From positions 30,794,001 through 30,858,000 of the forward strand of contig NC_134122.1 in the NCBI RefSeq assembly GCF_040939455.1: a stretch of DNA of 64,000 nucleotides, given 5' to 3'. The number at the start of each line of letters is the position of its first letter. Positions within the stretch are counted from its first letter, which is position 1. This DNA is from Microcebus murinus (taxonomy: Eukaryota; Chordata; Mammalia; Primates; Cheirogaleidae). Position numbers and translations under genes: made by a program. This document shows positions 12,367-27,234 of this stretch, in pieces. The notes below the pieces were generated by a model. It was not told the DNA's origin, made no database searches, and worked only from the letters and a program-made list of their open reading frames with translations.

Positions 12367-12571
12367 TTACAAACAAAAAACAGTAATACTGGATTTTAAA
12401 TTGCCCTATGTAGTTACCTTCACCAGTATTTTTTATTTCTTACATGACTTCAGGTTACTGTCTAATGTCCTTTCATTGCAGCCTGAAGGACTTCCTGTAG
12501 TATTTCTTATACAACAGGTTTATTGCAACAAACTCCCTCAGCCTTTGTTTATCTTAGAATGTCTTGATTTC

Positions 12572-12912
12572 AGGCCGGGCGCTGTGGCTCACGCCTGTAA
12601 TCCTAGCTCTTGGGAGGCCGAGGCGGGCGGATTGCTCAAGGTCAGGAGTTCAAAACCAGCCTGAGCAAGAGCGAGACCCCGTCTCTACTATAAACAGAAA
12701 GAAATTAATTGGCCAACTGATATATATATATAAAAAATTAGCCGGGCATAGTGGCGGATGCCTGTAGTCCCAGCTACTCGGGAGGCTGAGACAGCAGGAT
12801 TGCTTGAGCCCAGGAGTTTGAGGTTGCTGTGAGCTAGGCTGACACCACGGCACTCACTCTAGCCTGGACAACAAAGTGAGACTCTGTCTCAAAAAAAAAA
12901 AAAAAAAAAAAA
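12572..12912 (+). mobile_element. Young lemur Alu, AGCTCTTGGG subfamily
   Basis: Full-length, with diagnostic 'GGGCGCTGTGGCTC' and 'CTAGCTCTTGGGAGGCC'. A 16-bp target duplication, AGAATGTCTTGATTTC, flanks it exactly (12556-12571 and 12912-12927), which marks a recent insertion. Confidence 0.96.
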
Positions 12913-12935
12913 GAATGTCTTGATTTCTCTTTGAC

Positions 12936-13272
12936 TTTTTTTTTTTTTTTTTTGAGACAAGAGTCTTGCTTTGTTGTCCAGGCTAGAGTGAGTGCCATGG
13001 CGTCAGCCTAGCTCACAGCAACCTCAAACTCTTGGGCTCAAGCAATCCTGCTGCCTCAGCCTCCTGAGTAGCTGGGACTACAGTCATGCGTCACCATGCC
13101 CAGCTAACTGTTTCCATATATATTAGTTGACCAATTAATTTCTTTCTATTTATAGTAGAGATGGGGTCTCGCTCTTGCTCAGGCTAGTTTCAAACTCCTG
13201 ACCTCGAACAGGAGGTCTACCTCAGCCTCCCAGAGTGCTAGGATTACAGGCGTGAGCCACTGCACCCGGCCT
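12936..13272 (-). mobile_element. Lemur-type Alu, minus orientation
   Basis: T-run, 'GAGACAAGAGTCTTGC', lemur linker, ending 'CCACTGCACCCGGCC'. Imperfect flanking repeat around TCTTTGAC. Confidence 0.93.
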
Positions 13273-13904
13273 CTTTTTGACTTTTGAAGTACAGTTTTGC
13301 TGGATGTAGGATTCTTGGTTGACAGATTTTGTTGTTGCGGGGGGAGGATTTTTTTCTTTCAGCACTTTTATCCGTGTACTGCCTTCTGGCCTCTGAGTTT
13401 GCCGGTGAGAAATTGGCTGTTAATCTTATCAAGATCTCTTGTATGTGACAAGTTGCTTCTCTTTTGCTGCTTTAAGATTTCTTTCTTTGCCTTTTGACAG
13501 TTTGATTATAATGTGTGTTTGTGGTGTATCTCTTTGAGTTTATCCTCTTTGTAGTTGTTGAGTTTCTAGGATGTGTCTATTCATATCTTTTAGGAAGATT
13601 TGAGGAGGCCATTATTTCTTCAAATATTCTTTTTGCCCATTTCTCTCTCTCCTCTCCTTCTTGGACTGCCATTATGCATGTGTTTGGTCTGCTTCATGGT
13701 ATCCTGTGAGTCTCTCAGGCTCTAATTGATTTTTCTTCATTCTTTTTTCTTTCTGTTACTTGGACAGGTTAGTTTCAATGGACCTATCTTCATGTTCACT
13801 GATTCTTTCTTCGACCTGCTCAAATAAGCCCTTGAAACCCTCTAGTGAATTTTTCATTTCAGTTTTTATACTTTTCAGGTTTAGAATTTGATTCCTTTTA
13901 ATAC

Positions 13905-14024
13905 TTTTTCTTTCTTTCTTTCTTTCTTTTCTTTCTTTTCTTTCTTTTCTTTCTTTCTTTCTTTTCTTTCTTTTCTTTCTTTCTTTCTTTTCTTTCTTTT
14001 CTTTCTTTTCTTTCTTTCTTTCTT
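13905..14024 (+). repeat. (CTTT)n/(TTTTC)n microsatellite
   Basis: About 120 bp of mixed TTTC and TTTTC units. It lies where the A-tail of the adjoining minus-strand Alu should be, so it most likely grew from that tail. Confidence 0.95.
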
Positions 14025-14333
14025 GAGTCTCACTTTGTTGCCCAGGCTAGAGTGAGTGCCATGGCATCAGCCTAGCTCACAGCAACCTCAAACTCCTGAG
14101 CTCAAGCGATCCTACTGCCTCAGCCTCACGAGCAGCTGGGACTACAGGCATGCGCCACCATGCCCAGCTTATTTTTTGTATATATATTTTTAGTTGGTCA
14201 ATTAATTTCTTTCTATTTTTAGTAGAGATGGGGTCTCGTTCAGGCTGGTTTCGAACTCCTGACCTCGAGCAATCCGCCCTCCTCGGCCTGCCAGTGTGCT
14301 AGGATTACAGGCGTGAGCCACCATGCCCCACCC
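14025..14333 (-). mobile_element. Lemur-type Alu with microsatellite tail, minus orientation
   Basis: 'GAGTCTCACTTTGTTGCCC' to 'GAGCCACCATGCCCCACC', with the lemur linker. It is inserted in L1 block 1, and its 3' tail is replaced by the CTTT tract on its left. Confidence 0.92.
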
Positions 14334-14691
14334 TTTCTATTTCTTTATTGATGTTCTATGTTTGTTGAGACATTGTTCTCCTGATATCATTTAACTCTTT
14401 GTCCATGGTTTCTTTTAGCTCTTTGAGCGTATTTAAGACAGCTGATTTCAAGTCTTTGCCTGGTAATTTTAATGTCTGTATTTTCTTGGAGATAGTTTAT
14501 TTCTTTTTTAAAAAAAGTTATATTGAGTTTTTATTCATGATTCTAAGTATATGTGTTTATAACAGATGTGATAGGTGAATTTAACATATTAAAAGAGTTC
14601 CACAGCATCTTTTCAGAAAAGATTATATACTATACAAACTATTCAAGTCATATACAACCATTTTTCATTGTCTTTTTAGCTGAGAAGAATC

Positions 14692-15003
14692 CTATTCAGC
14701 ATACTTCTCCTCCTGAGGTAGTTCATACTGAGCAAGCTTTGCTTTCACTTTTTTATTTTCTTCTACAATAGGTTCATTTTTCTCTTTCATTTCTGCCAGT
14801 TCTAGGCAAAGCAGCTCTATTTATGGATTTTCTAGGGTGGCAGCTCCTAAGTGATGCTTTAAAAATTCCACAGCACTGCTAGGTTTCTTTGGTTCTTCAT
14901 ATAAAGCTACCAACACCTTAGTCAGCATGTTCAGCGCCCCTGACTTCTCCCAGCACCTCCAAAACTACTCACGCTTTGAGTTGGCAGCTTTGTAATGGGC
15001 CAT
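14692..15003 (-). pseudogene. MYCBP: Processed pseudogene of MYCBP
   Basis: Read on the minus strand from the ATG at 15003, the frame covers all 103 codons plus stop of MYCBP (c-Myc binding protein, AMY-1) without a single indel. It starts 'MAHYKAANSKRE' and ends 'LAQYELPQEEKYAE'. Two nonsense changes kill it: codon 13 is TAG (14965-14967; CAG Gln expected) and codon 61 is TAA (14821-14823; GAA Glu expected). No introns are present, and UTR-like sequence extends to about 14510 (T-rich, the old poly(A) tail) and about 15070. It is inserted in an L1 block with the L1 continuing on both sides, so it is a retrocopy. It is not expected to make protein. Confidence 0.92.
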
Positions 15004-16008
15004 AGTGACATTGGCAGTGGCATAGCTGGCACCCGAGACTGTGACTGGTGGGCGAGTTTGTTTCTTTTGTGAATGGGCCATACTTTCTTGTTTTATTGCA
15101 TGGTTTATAATTTTTATTAAAAATTGGACATTTTGAGTATTATAATGTGGTAACTCTGGAAATTATTTTATTCCCTTCCTCCACTCAGAGTTTGTTTTTG
15201 TTATTTGATATGGGCTATAGCTCTTTGTTTAGTGACTTTTCTAAACCATTTTGTGAAATTTATGTTCTTCTACCATGTGTAGTTTCTGAAAGTCTCTGTT
15301 CCTTTAGCTTGTGTTCAACTAGTGTTTTGACAGAGATTTCCTTGAATGACAGGAGACAAAAAAGAAAAAAAATACATATAAGAAAAACTCAACTCTTCCA
15401 GTCTTTGCAGATTGGCTCTGTGTTGGGGCATTGGAGCACTCCGTACAGCCAGTTCACTTACAACTTTGCCTTAGGCTTTACTCCCGTTTTGTGCTGAAAG
15501 CTTGGTGTCTTATAGGTCAGTTATAAGAAGGTGTTCTGCCCTTAGCATGTGCGTGGCTTTTGAAATTCTGCGGTACATGTGGGCACTTTTCAATACCCTA
15601 ATTTCCCATAGAAACTCCCCAGCTTTTTCTCCCATGCTGTTAGCAACATCAGTTGTTTGCCTCAACTGTAATCTTTTGCCTAGGCATCAGTAGGGTGTGC
15701 ATTTGACTTGCCTTTTCAAGCAGTGCTCTCTGTGCATCCTGCCCTGAGTGGGCTCTGGGTTAGGTGAAACAAAGGCAAGTGCCTTGCACCAGTCCTTCTG
15801 GCAGCCCTGGGCAGGTTAGAACAGGAAAACACAATTATTTGAGAATAAGGTCTGCTCTGCTCCCTTTAAAACCTGGAACCAGGGTCCCTCACTAGGAATG
15901 TGGGCATCTATTTTTAAGACTACTACCAAGGCATGGAAGGGGGTTAGGCAAGGGTAAGTTAAGAAAAAAAAAAGTGTTTTCCTACCGTTTTTAAGTCATC
16001 TTTTTCTT

Positions 16009-16351
16009 TTTTCTTTTTTTTTTTTTTTTTTTTTTGAGACAGAGTCTCGCTTTGTTGTCCAGGCTAGAGTGAGTGCCGTGGCGTCAGCCTAGCTCACAGC
16101 AACCTCAAACTCCTGGGCTTGAGTGATCCTTCTGCCTCAGCCTCCCGAGTAGCTGGGACTACAGGCATCCGCCACTATGCCCGGCTAATTTTTTATATAT
16201 ATATCAGTTGGCCAATTAATTTCTTTCTATTTATAGTAGAGACGGGGTCTCGCTCTTGCTCAGGCTGGTTTTGAACTCCTGACCTTGAGCAATCCGCCCG
16301 CCTCGGCCTCCCAAGAGCTAGGATTACAGGCGTGAGCCACAGCGCCCGGCC
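16009..16351 (-). mobile_element. Young lemur Alu, AGCTCTTGGG subfamily, minus orientation
   Basis: Carries the diagnostic 'CCTCCCAAGAGCTAGG' and 'CCACAGCGCCCGGCC'. It is flanked by an exact 18-bp target duplication, TTAAGTCATCTTTTTCTT, at 15991-16008 and 16352-16369. Confidence 0.96.
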
Positions 16352-16379
16352 TTAAGTCATCTTTTTCTTGATTCAATGT

Positions 16380-17427
<1,048 letters not shown>

Positions 17428-17429
17428 TT

Positions 17430-18005
17430 CTTTTAACCTGTGTAGATCATTATATTTACAGCGACCTCTAGTGAATTTTTCATTTCAGTTAATGAACTTT
17501 TAAGCCCAGAATTTGTGGTTTGAAGATCAATTTAGTTTTAAAGTTTTGCAGAGCTATTCTGGCCTGCCCCACTTGTGTGCTACCCAGAGGCCAATCTGAA
17601 ACCTCAGAGTATTCTACATTATATTTCCATTCTCAAAGCTTTTAGTGTGTTGCTTCTGGTTGTTTTCACACCTGGTCCACTTAAAGGGCACAGCTAGAAC
17701 TTCATATACATATTTACAATCCTTTTTTCTAGCTCCCCACTGTCTATTTGAGAGGGGATGGGTGCCATCTTTTTATTATTCCATTAGTATAGGTTGTGGA
17801 TACTCAACACTGCTCTTCCACATAGTCTCTTCAGTGCTTGGTAGGGAAGGGAGAGGTGTCACCTCTGCTTGTACTGGTACAAGGTGAGGAGAGGGAGGGT
17901 CAGCAGGGCTTTGTTCCATATTCTCTGTAGTACTTGGGGGGAGGGGAAAAGGTAAGGCTTCTTTCATTGGTGTTTGCCTAAAGGAGGATGGGTATAGTCC
18001 AAAGC
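17430..18005. other. Non-coding, nothing recognised
   Basis: Contains short overlapping frames on both strands (80 and 101 codons) with no resemblance to a known protein. The first 100 bp repeat the L1-type phrase 'TCTAGTGAATTTTTCATTTC'. Confidence 0.45.
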
Positions 18006-18007
18006 TG

Positions 18008-18458
18008 CAGTCCCCAAACCCCAGAACTGGTCTGTGGACTGTTAGGAACTGGCTGCACAGCAAGAGGTGAGCAGCAGGCAAGGGAGTGAAGCTTCATCTA
18101 TATTTATAGCCAGTCCTCACTCTCACATCACCACACAAGGTCCACCTCCTGTCAGATCGGCAGTAGCATTAGATTCTCATAGGAGCGCAGACCCTACTGT
18201 AAACTATGCATGCAAAGGATCTAAAGTGCTCACTCTTTATGAGAATCTAATGCTGATGATCTAAGGTGGAGCTGAAGCAGTGATACTAGTGCTGGGGAGC
18301 GGCTACAAATACAGATTATCATTAGCAGAGAGGTTTGACTGCACAATAAATATAACACGCTTGAATCATCCAGAAACCATCCCCCACCCCTGGTCCATGG
18401 ATAGATTGTCTTCCATGAAACTAGTCCATGGTGCCGAAAAGGTTGGGGACCACTGGTT
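18008..18458. mobile_element. Non-autonomous hAT (Charlie/MER1-like) element
   Basis: The ends are imperfect inverted repeats: left 'CAGTCCCCAAACCCC', right (reverse complement) 'CAGTGGTCCCCAACC'. Internally 'GCATTAGATTCTCATAGGAG' at about 18166 meets its inverted partner 'TGAGAATCTAATGC' at about 18239, so the element can fold on itself. This is the layout of an old hAT MITE. I found no convincing 8-bp target duplication, which fits its age. Confidence 0.75.
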
Positions 18459-18479
18459 AAAAGAGTACCATCCTTCAGG

Positions 18480-19095
18480 GCTGCCCTCTTCCCAGTCATG
18501 TAGCTAGAGAGGATAGGCTGTTTTTACTACCATTGGCATTTCTGAGTTTTATATTGCTTTAACACATACGGCAGAATATATATGAGGCAAACTGCCCGAG
18601 GAACTCAGTGCTGGGTCAGCCCTTCTTTTCTCCATCTTTCAATAGTTTTTTTTCATACTTGTTCATGTGTTTTAAACAGCGATTTTAGTTGTATTTGGCA
18701 AGAAGAATATGGTGAATATACTTAGTCCATATTCTATGAAATTGGAACAACATGGCATTTGAAATTGTTGCCTTTATAAGTTTTCAGGTATTACTTCTTG
18801 TTTTAGTAGAAAATACATTGCTCCCATGTGATGAAAAATCCCACCCATTTGTGTGCTGATTATGTCTCATGGTCCCATCCTGTAACAGGCAGTAAAAACC
18901 TAACCCCAAACCATATTGCTAAAGAACCCTCCTCTTTAGCCACTCTGAGCCTTTGTACTCTGGCTCATAAGTCCTCTCCAGATCTTTTTCCTCATTTTGT
19001 CTGTTCATTTGGGCCTGGTTCTCCATATGACAAACTTTTTCACTCTTCGCTGGACTTGCAGTTGGATTATTAGAGGATTGAATGGACTAATACAT
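18480..19095. other. Non-coding, nothing recognised
   Basis: AT-rich, no exon or Alu. The end, around 19030-19140, resembles an old LINE/MIR tail ('CCTCTGGCACAGAATAAGCA'). Confidence 0.45.
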
Positions 19096-19139
19096 GTCAG
19101 ACATGTAGAAGAGCCTCTGGCACAGAATAAGCACTCATT

Positions 19140-19870
19140 ACATAGTGGACATTTTCTCTTAGAATGTGTACTCCCAGTGTTTCTTGCTGTGTACTGTGAG
19201 GAAGCCCCAACTAGCTCGTATGGAGAGACTTCATGGAGAGGCCATGTGTACATGTTCCAACTCACAGTTCAGCTGACGTCCCTTCCGACAGCCAGCATCA
19301 GCTGCTATTTATGTGAACGAAGATACGTTTAAATGCTTCTTGTCTCTACCATCAATCACTCCTAGCCTTTGAGTCTTGCTAGCTGAGGCCCCAGACATTG
19401 TGGACAGAGACAAGCCAGTTTCACTGGAATCACAGAATTCCTAACAACAATAAAATAATTGTTTTATGGCCGGGCACAGTTGCTCACACCTGTAATCCTA
19501 GCACTCTAGGAGGCCAAGGCAGGAGGAATGCCTGAGGTCAGGAGTTCAAGACCTGCCTGAACAAGAGGGAGACCCTATCTCTACTAAAATAGAAAAAATT
19601 AGCTAGGCAACTAAAAATAGAAACAAAAAAATTAGCTGGGCATGGTGGCAAGTGCCTATAGTCCTGTCTACTTAGGAGGCTGAGGCAGGAAGATTACTTG
19701 AGCCCAGGAGTTTGAGGTTGCTGTGAGCTAGGCTGATGCCATGGCACTCTAGCCCATGCAACAGAGTGAGACTCTTTTTTAAAAAATAAATAAAATAAGA
19801 TAAAACAATTGTTTTATTTTCACTATGTTTTGGATTGGTTTCTTGTGCAGTTATGAATGTTCTTTGGAAC
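19140..19870 (+). mobile_element. MaLR-type (MLT1-like) solitary LTR, split by an Alu
   Basis: The left part ends with 'GAGGCCCCAGACATTGTGG' and 'AACAATAAAATAATTGTTTT', typical of the end of MLT1-class LTRs. The right part continues after the Alu at 19468-19805. It is non-coding; no internal retroviral genes are present. Confidence 0.65.
19468..19805 (+). mobile_element. Lemur-type Alu
   Basis: 'GGCCGGGCACAGTTGCTCAC' to 'CAACAGAGTGAGACTC'. The flanks AATTGTTTTAT are repeated on both sides, a target duplication within the LTR. Confidence 0.93.
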
Positions 19871-19879
19871 ATTCAGCAC

Positions 19880-20680
19880 ATTTCTGTTTGAATGCTTGAT
19901 TTCCTGTTGACTGTATGCTCCTTAAAGGCTGAGACTGTGTCTTGAGTGTTTATTGCTGTATCCCGTATGGCACAAAGTAGGTAGTGTGCAGGGCAAATAG
20001 TGAATTAACGAAGGTATTTCTTCTCTTCTTTTAATGTGGGTGACACGCAGTTGGTGTCTGCGTGGAAACAAGCACACACCTGTTTCTGCTTCCAGAGTTG
20101 TTTCTGGCCAGCAATTCTGTGCTTACCAGCTTGCTCCATCCCTCCAGGAACCTCTTCTCCCTCCTCACCCTGACTGATCTGTTGGTGAGAGATGCAACTG
20201 ATTGTTTCTGCCACATTTTTCTTTACTTGCAGGTGATGCCCGTAATGGCACACTCCACCTCAGTAGGGCAAAGGGTAGAAAACGGGAAGAAATGGGAGGC
20301 TAGGAATTCCAAACATAAACTTGACTCATTTTACAATTTTGTTACCAACAGTCTTGAGAGAATAAATACAACTCTTAGGTTGTTTGGTATTTTGTCCTTC
20401 AGGACAATTCTTTCCTGATAGTGTATTAGATTGTTGAGGTTAACAGCTATAACTGTGCTGTTATAGACAGGCTTCAGGCTGCCCTCTAGTGGAGGTAGCA
20501 TAATAAAGTCCTACTGTGTTACACCCTGAGACAACCTGGATCTCAAGAACAAAGAAAATTCTAGGGTAGGGACCAGCTCTGTGTCGTTGACTATAAATAG
20601 TCAGTGCCTACCATATTGCCTGGCATTTATTAATGCAGCTAATATTTATTGAGAAAACTAACCAACATGAATCATTTTTG
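19880..20680. other. Non-coding, old LINE tail at left
   Basis: Around 19900-20010 the phrase order ('CTCCTTAAAGGCTGAGACTG', 'TATTGCTGTATCCCGTATGG') is that of an old L2/MIR 3' end. The rest, including a 118-codon frame at 20062-20418, shows no recognisable protein. Confidence 0.45.
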
Positions 20681-20691
20681 AGAACTGGCAC

Positions 20692-21248
<557 letters not shown>

Positions 21249-21341
21249 GAGATATATCTATATTGATATTTGTAAAAAACTGAATTTTTATCCACATGCA
21301 GAACTGTCCCAAAAAAAAACAACTGAATTTTTTAATGATAA

Positions 21342-21711
<370 letters not shown>

Positions 21712-21868
21712 GCAGAATTTTATAGTTTTAGCTTTTATATGTAGTTCTGCGATCCATTTTGAGTTAATTTTTGTGTATGGTGGGAGGTAGGGATCGTTCA
21801 TTTTTTCCAAGTGGTTATCTAGTGTGGGCATTTTAGAACTGTCCATAAATTCTTTGACATTGTCTCCT
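21712..21868 (-). mobile_element. L1 fragment, minus orientation
   Basis: 'AGTTAATTTTTGTGTATGGT' and 'GAGGTAGGGATCGTTCATTT' are the reverse complement of a common L1 ORF2 stretch, also seen near 45920-45960. Confidence 0.65.
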
Positions 21869-21869
21869 T

Positions 21870-22500
<631 letters not shown>

Positions 22501-22559
22501 GTGAGGGTTTATCCCTATTTTTAGAAGGATTTTTACACAAAACATTTGAGAGCAAGATT

Positions 22560-23175
22560 TGCACTCAATAGTATAGCAAACCAGCTCTGGCTTTGTGTAC
22601 AGCCTAGACTTGGGCCCTCATCCTTGCTGTAGACCTCCTTGCAAGGGTTTTCGCTTCCCACAGCTTTACACCCAGTCCCAGTGCACAAACACTACAGCAC
22701 CTACAATCTCACAGCCAACCCACTCCCTAAGTCCAGTGACTCAGAGTTAAGAGAGCCTTACTCCTGCAGCTCTGGCCAGGTGATGACCAACTGCTTTGTA
22801 TGAATTAGAAAGTTAAAAAAAAAAAACCACCTTTAGCCAGATATGCATAAGGAACCTCCACCTTGAACAGCAAGCCTCCTGTCCTTCAGTAGTCCTGTCT
22901 ACTCCAAACCCCCAAGGTTCCCCCAGCCTCAGGCAGCCTTCTTTCAAGGACTTGTGGGGCCTGTGATGAGCACTGCAAGTTAAACAGGAGCATGGGCCAT
23001 ACTCAGAGGACTCTAGCTCTGCATCTATTGCTCTATTTCTGAGAGGGGATGGGCTGCACAGTTAGGGATGGGGCTGGCAGGTAAAGGGATGACCAGGTGA
23101 CAGGCACACTGGCCCAAGGATAAACCTGGCCCTACTAGCATCATGTTGTAATCACTATGGATTAGAACTATGGAT
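22560..23175. other. Non-coding, nothing recognised
   Basis: Unique-looking sequence without Alus, open frames of note or RNA genes. Confidence 0.5.
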
Positions 23176-23178
23176 AAG

Positions 23179-23466
<288 letters not shown>

Positions 23467-23519
23467 GAAATTGAACCCCCCTCCCCACTCCCCTTCTTAA
23501 TATAAAAAAAATTTTTTAA

Positions 23520-24411
<892 letters not shown>

Positions 24412-24447
24412 AGTCTCCTTTTGTGGAGTAGGGGAGGGACGTGCAGG

Positions 24448-25217
24448 TCACGGGCTAAGCTGGGCAGGTCGGGGAGGGCAGGGCGTTCCTTCAGACCCCA
24501 GTAGAGGTAGACAAACGCAGGCCAAGGGTTCAGAAGACGTGAAAGGCCGTTTACTCAGGGCTGGCTGGGGAAGCTCCCCTTCCCTGCTTTCTCTGATTAA
24601 ATACGAAAGAAAGCCGAAGACAGCAAAGATTGTGAGGAAAACGACAATGAAAGCAGAGTCTCGGATCTGGTCCCACTGCAAGCCTTTGTTGGCCCGGTCC
24701 TCCTGCTGCTTGCGAAGGGCCTCCCGCCGGGCCCTCAGGCGCCGTTCCCGCTCCAGCTGTTCTCCGTAGTGCGCCTGGTAGAAGGCGTCGAAGTCGAACA
24801 TGGTGCGGTTAGCGCCCGGAGCGCCGTATCCGGCCCGAGAGGCGGCCGGCGGGGGACGGGGAAAGCCGGCGTCCCGTGTGGGCATCTTGGAGGGCTTGAC
24901 GCCAGGTCCGCGCAGGTCCTCGTCAATGAGCAGACCGCGGTCATACTTGCGACGGAGGGTGGCACTGCCCAGCACCACGTAGGCCTGGGAGATGCGCTGA
25001 AGCGCTCGGCGGCCTCGGCGCTCCCCGAGTCGCGGTCCGGGTGGTAGAGGAAGCTCTGCCGGTAGTAGGCGGCCTTGATCTGCGCCTGCGTGGCCGTGGT
25101 GGGGACGTCGAGCAGCTCATAGAGCGCCGTGCGCGAGTACGAGGCGTCGCCCCGGGAATGTTGTGAAAATCTCCAGGCCTGCCACAACCTCCATTGGAAT
25201 GACCGCGACCGCCTCAA
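24448..25217 (-). pseudogene. DNAJC30: Frameshifted copy of DNAJC30
   Basis: On the minus strand, the first frame (25217 to about 25000) encodes a J-domain with '[14 protein letters not shown]', '[18 protein letters not shown]' (HPD motif intact) and '[10 protein letters not shown]'. A one-base loss near 24996 throws it out of frame. The next frame (24978-24448) continues '[16 protein letters not shown]', '[18 protein letters not shown]' and a hydrophobic segment ('[20 protein letters not shown]') matching the C-terminal membrane anchor. DNAJC30 is a mitochondrial J-protein that supports complex I repair and binds ATP synthase. The expected ATG is not obvious; the open frame begins at TTG. 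The parent gene is itself intronless, so lack of introns does not prove retroposition. Probably a dead duplicate, unless the frameshift is an assembly error. Confidence 0.85.
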
Positions 25218-25404
25218 ACCTCTTTTGCATTTTTATAGGGAAGGGCTGGTGTTTATCCAAGTCTACCTTTTGTTTATCTGCATCTTAATTTCTCTTTCAT
25301 TTCTGAAGTATAATGTTTTCGGATGTAGAATTCTTGATTGACAGTTTATTCATTCAGCACTTGAAATATATCATCACACTGCCTTCTGGCCTCCATGGGT
25401 TTCT

Positions 25405-25735
25405 TTTTTTTTTTTTTTTTGAAACAGAGTCTTACTCTGTTGCCCAGGCTAGAGTGAGTGCCATGGCGTCAGCCTAGCTCACAGCAACCTCAAACTCCTG
25501 GGCTCAAGCGATCCTTCTGCTTCAGGCTCCCGAGTAGCTGGGACTACAGGCATGCACCACCATGCCTGGCTAATTTTTTGTATATATATTAGTTGGCCAA
25601 TTAATTTATTTCTATTTATAGTAGAGACAGCGTCTGGCTCTTGCTCAGGCTGGTTTTGAACTCCTGACCTCGAGCAATCTGCCCGCCTTGGCCTCCCAAA
25701 GTGCTAGGATTACAGGCGTGAGCCATTGCCTCCGG
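25405..25735 (-). mobile_element. Lemur-type Alu, minus orientation
   Basis: T-run to 'GAGCCATTGCCTCCGG'. Target duplication CTCCATGGGTTTCT (25391-25404) and CTCCATGAGTTTCT (25736-25749). Confidence 0.95.
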
Positions 25736-26027
25736 CTCCATGAGTTTCTATGATAAATTAGCCCTTAATCTTACTGAGGATTCCTTACATTTTGCTTTCC
25801 AGATTCTCTCTTTGAATGATGCTAAGACAAAGAAATGATAAAATGCCTGGGATGATAGGTAGCCCAATCACCCTGATTCAGTTAATTCACATTGTATGCC
25901 TGTATCAAAACATCACATGTACCCTATAAAGATATACAACTACTATGTACCCATAATAACTCTTTAAAAGATTCTCACTTTGGCTTTTGACAGATTGATT
26001 ATAATGGTCTCAGCTTATATCTCTTAA

Positions 26028-26155
26028 AAATTTTTTTAGAGATGGGATCTTGCTATATCACCAGGCTGGTCACAAACTCTTGAGCTCAGGCAGTCCTCCC
26101 ACCCTAGCCTCCTGAGTAGCTGAGACTACAAGCATGAGCCACCGTGCTCAGCTTC
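26028..26155 (-). mobile_element. Alu monomer fragment, minus orientation
   Basis: 'GAGATGGGATCTTGCTATAT' to 'GAGCCACCGTGCTCAGC'; one diverged arm only. Confidence 0.8.
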
Positions 26156-26896
26156 AGTGTGCAACTTTTTGAGTTTATTTTACTTGTAGTTTGTTGAGCT
26201 TGGAAGTGTAGAGTCATGTCTTTCATAGGATTTGGAAAGCTTTCGCCATTATTTCTTGAAATAGTCTTTCTGCTTTTTCTGTATCTTCTCTTTTTGAAAT
26301 TCTCATAATACGTGTTTGGTCCACTTGATGGTTAGGTCTCTTAGGCTCTGTTTACTTTTTCTCAGTCTTTTTGTTTTCTCAGACTGAATAATTTCAATGG
26401 CCCCATCTTCCTGCTCAAATCTGCTCTTGAAACCTTCTAGTGAATGTTTGATTTCAGTTAATGTACTTTTCAGTTCCAGAATTTCTCTTTGCTTCCTTTT
26501 TATAATTTATCTCATTATTGATATTCTCATTTTGTTTGTATATCATTTTCCTGATTTCCTTTAATTCTTTGTATATTGTTTCCTTTAACTCTTAACCATA
26601 TTTATGACAAGTTTTTAAAAACCTTTGGTAAGTCCAGTGTCTGGGCTTCTTCAGAGATGATGTCTGTCAATTTATTTTGTTACTTTAAATGTGCTGTGCT
26701 TTCCTTGTTCTTTGCATAACTTGTGATTGTCATTGAAACCTGGACATTTGAATATTATAATATAGTAACTCTGGAATTTATATTCTATTCCTCCTCATGT
26801 TTGCCATGTATGCGTGTGTTTTTAATCATTGGAGGGTATAGCAGTCTTTTTGTCTAAAAAAAGTCTGTTTGTTTAGTGACTTTTCCAAACTGTTTT

Positions 26897-27234
26897 TTTT
26901 TTTTTTTTTTTTTTTTGAGACAGAGTCTCACTTTGTTGTCCAGGCTAGAGTGAGTGCCGTGGCGTCAGCCTAGCTCACAGCAACCTCAAACTCCTGGGCT
27001 CGAGTGATCCTTCTGCCTCAGCCTCCCGAGTAGCTGGGACTACAGGCATGTGCCACTATGCCCGGCTAATTTTTTTATATATATATATCAGTTGGCCAAT
27101 TAATTTCTTTCTGTTTATAGTAGAGACGGGGTCTCGCTCTTGCTCAGGCTGGTTTTGAACTCCTGACCTTGAGCAATCCGCCCGCCTCGGCCTCCCAAGA
27201 GCTAGGATTACAGGCGTGAGCCACAGCGCCCGGC
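26897..27234 (-). mobile_element. Young lemur Alu, AGCTCTTGGG subfamily, minus orientation
   Basis: Diagnostic 'CCTCCCAAGAGCTAGG' and 'CCACAGCGCCCGGCC'. Target duplication TCCAAACTGTTTTT on both sides. Confidence 0.95.

Larger units (their letters stand above)
13275..16008 (+). mobile_element. Old L1-derived block 1, with later insertions
   Basis: L1M-type sequence: 'TTTTGACAGTTTGATTATAA', 'GCCATTATTTCTTCAAATA', 'GAATGGGCCATACTTTC', 'GGACATTTTGAGTATTATAA'. It is split by an Alu (13905-14333) and the MYCBP retrocopy (about 14510-15070). A second block of the same L1 type in the same order lies at about 25230-29470. No intact ORF. Confidence 0.7.

Noticed and set aside
12401..12664. Frames reading '[17 protein letters not shown]' and 'SQTPGLKQS' at many places in the window
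   Set aside because: These peptides are the well-known conceptual translations of Alu sequence in either orientation; they are not genes.
13905..14024. A CRISPR-like or satellite array
   Set aside because: Four- and five-base units only, in a primate Alu tail; a simple microsatellite.
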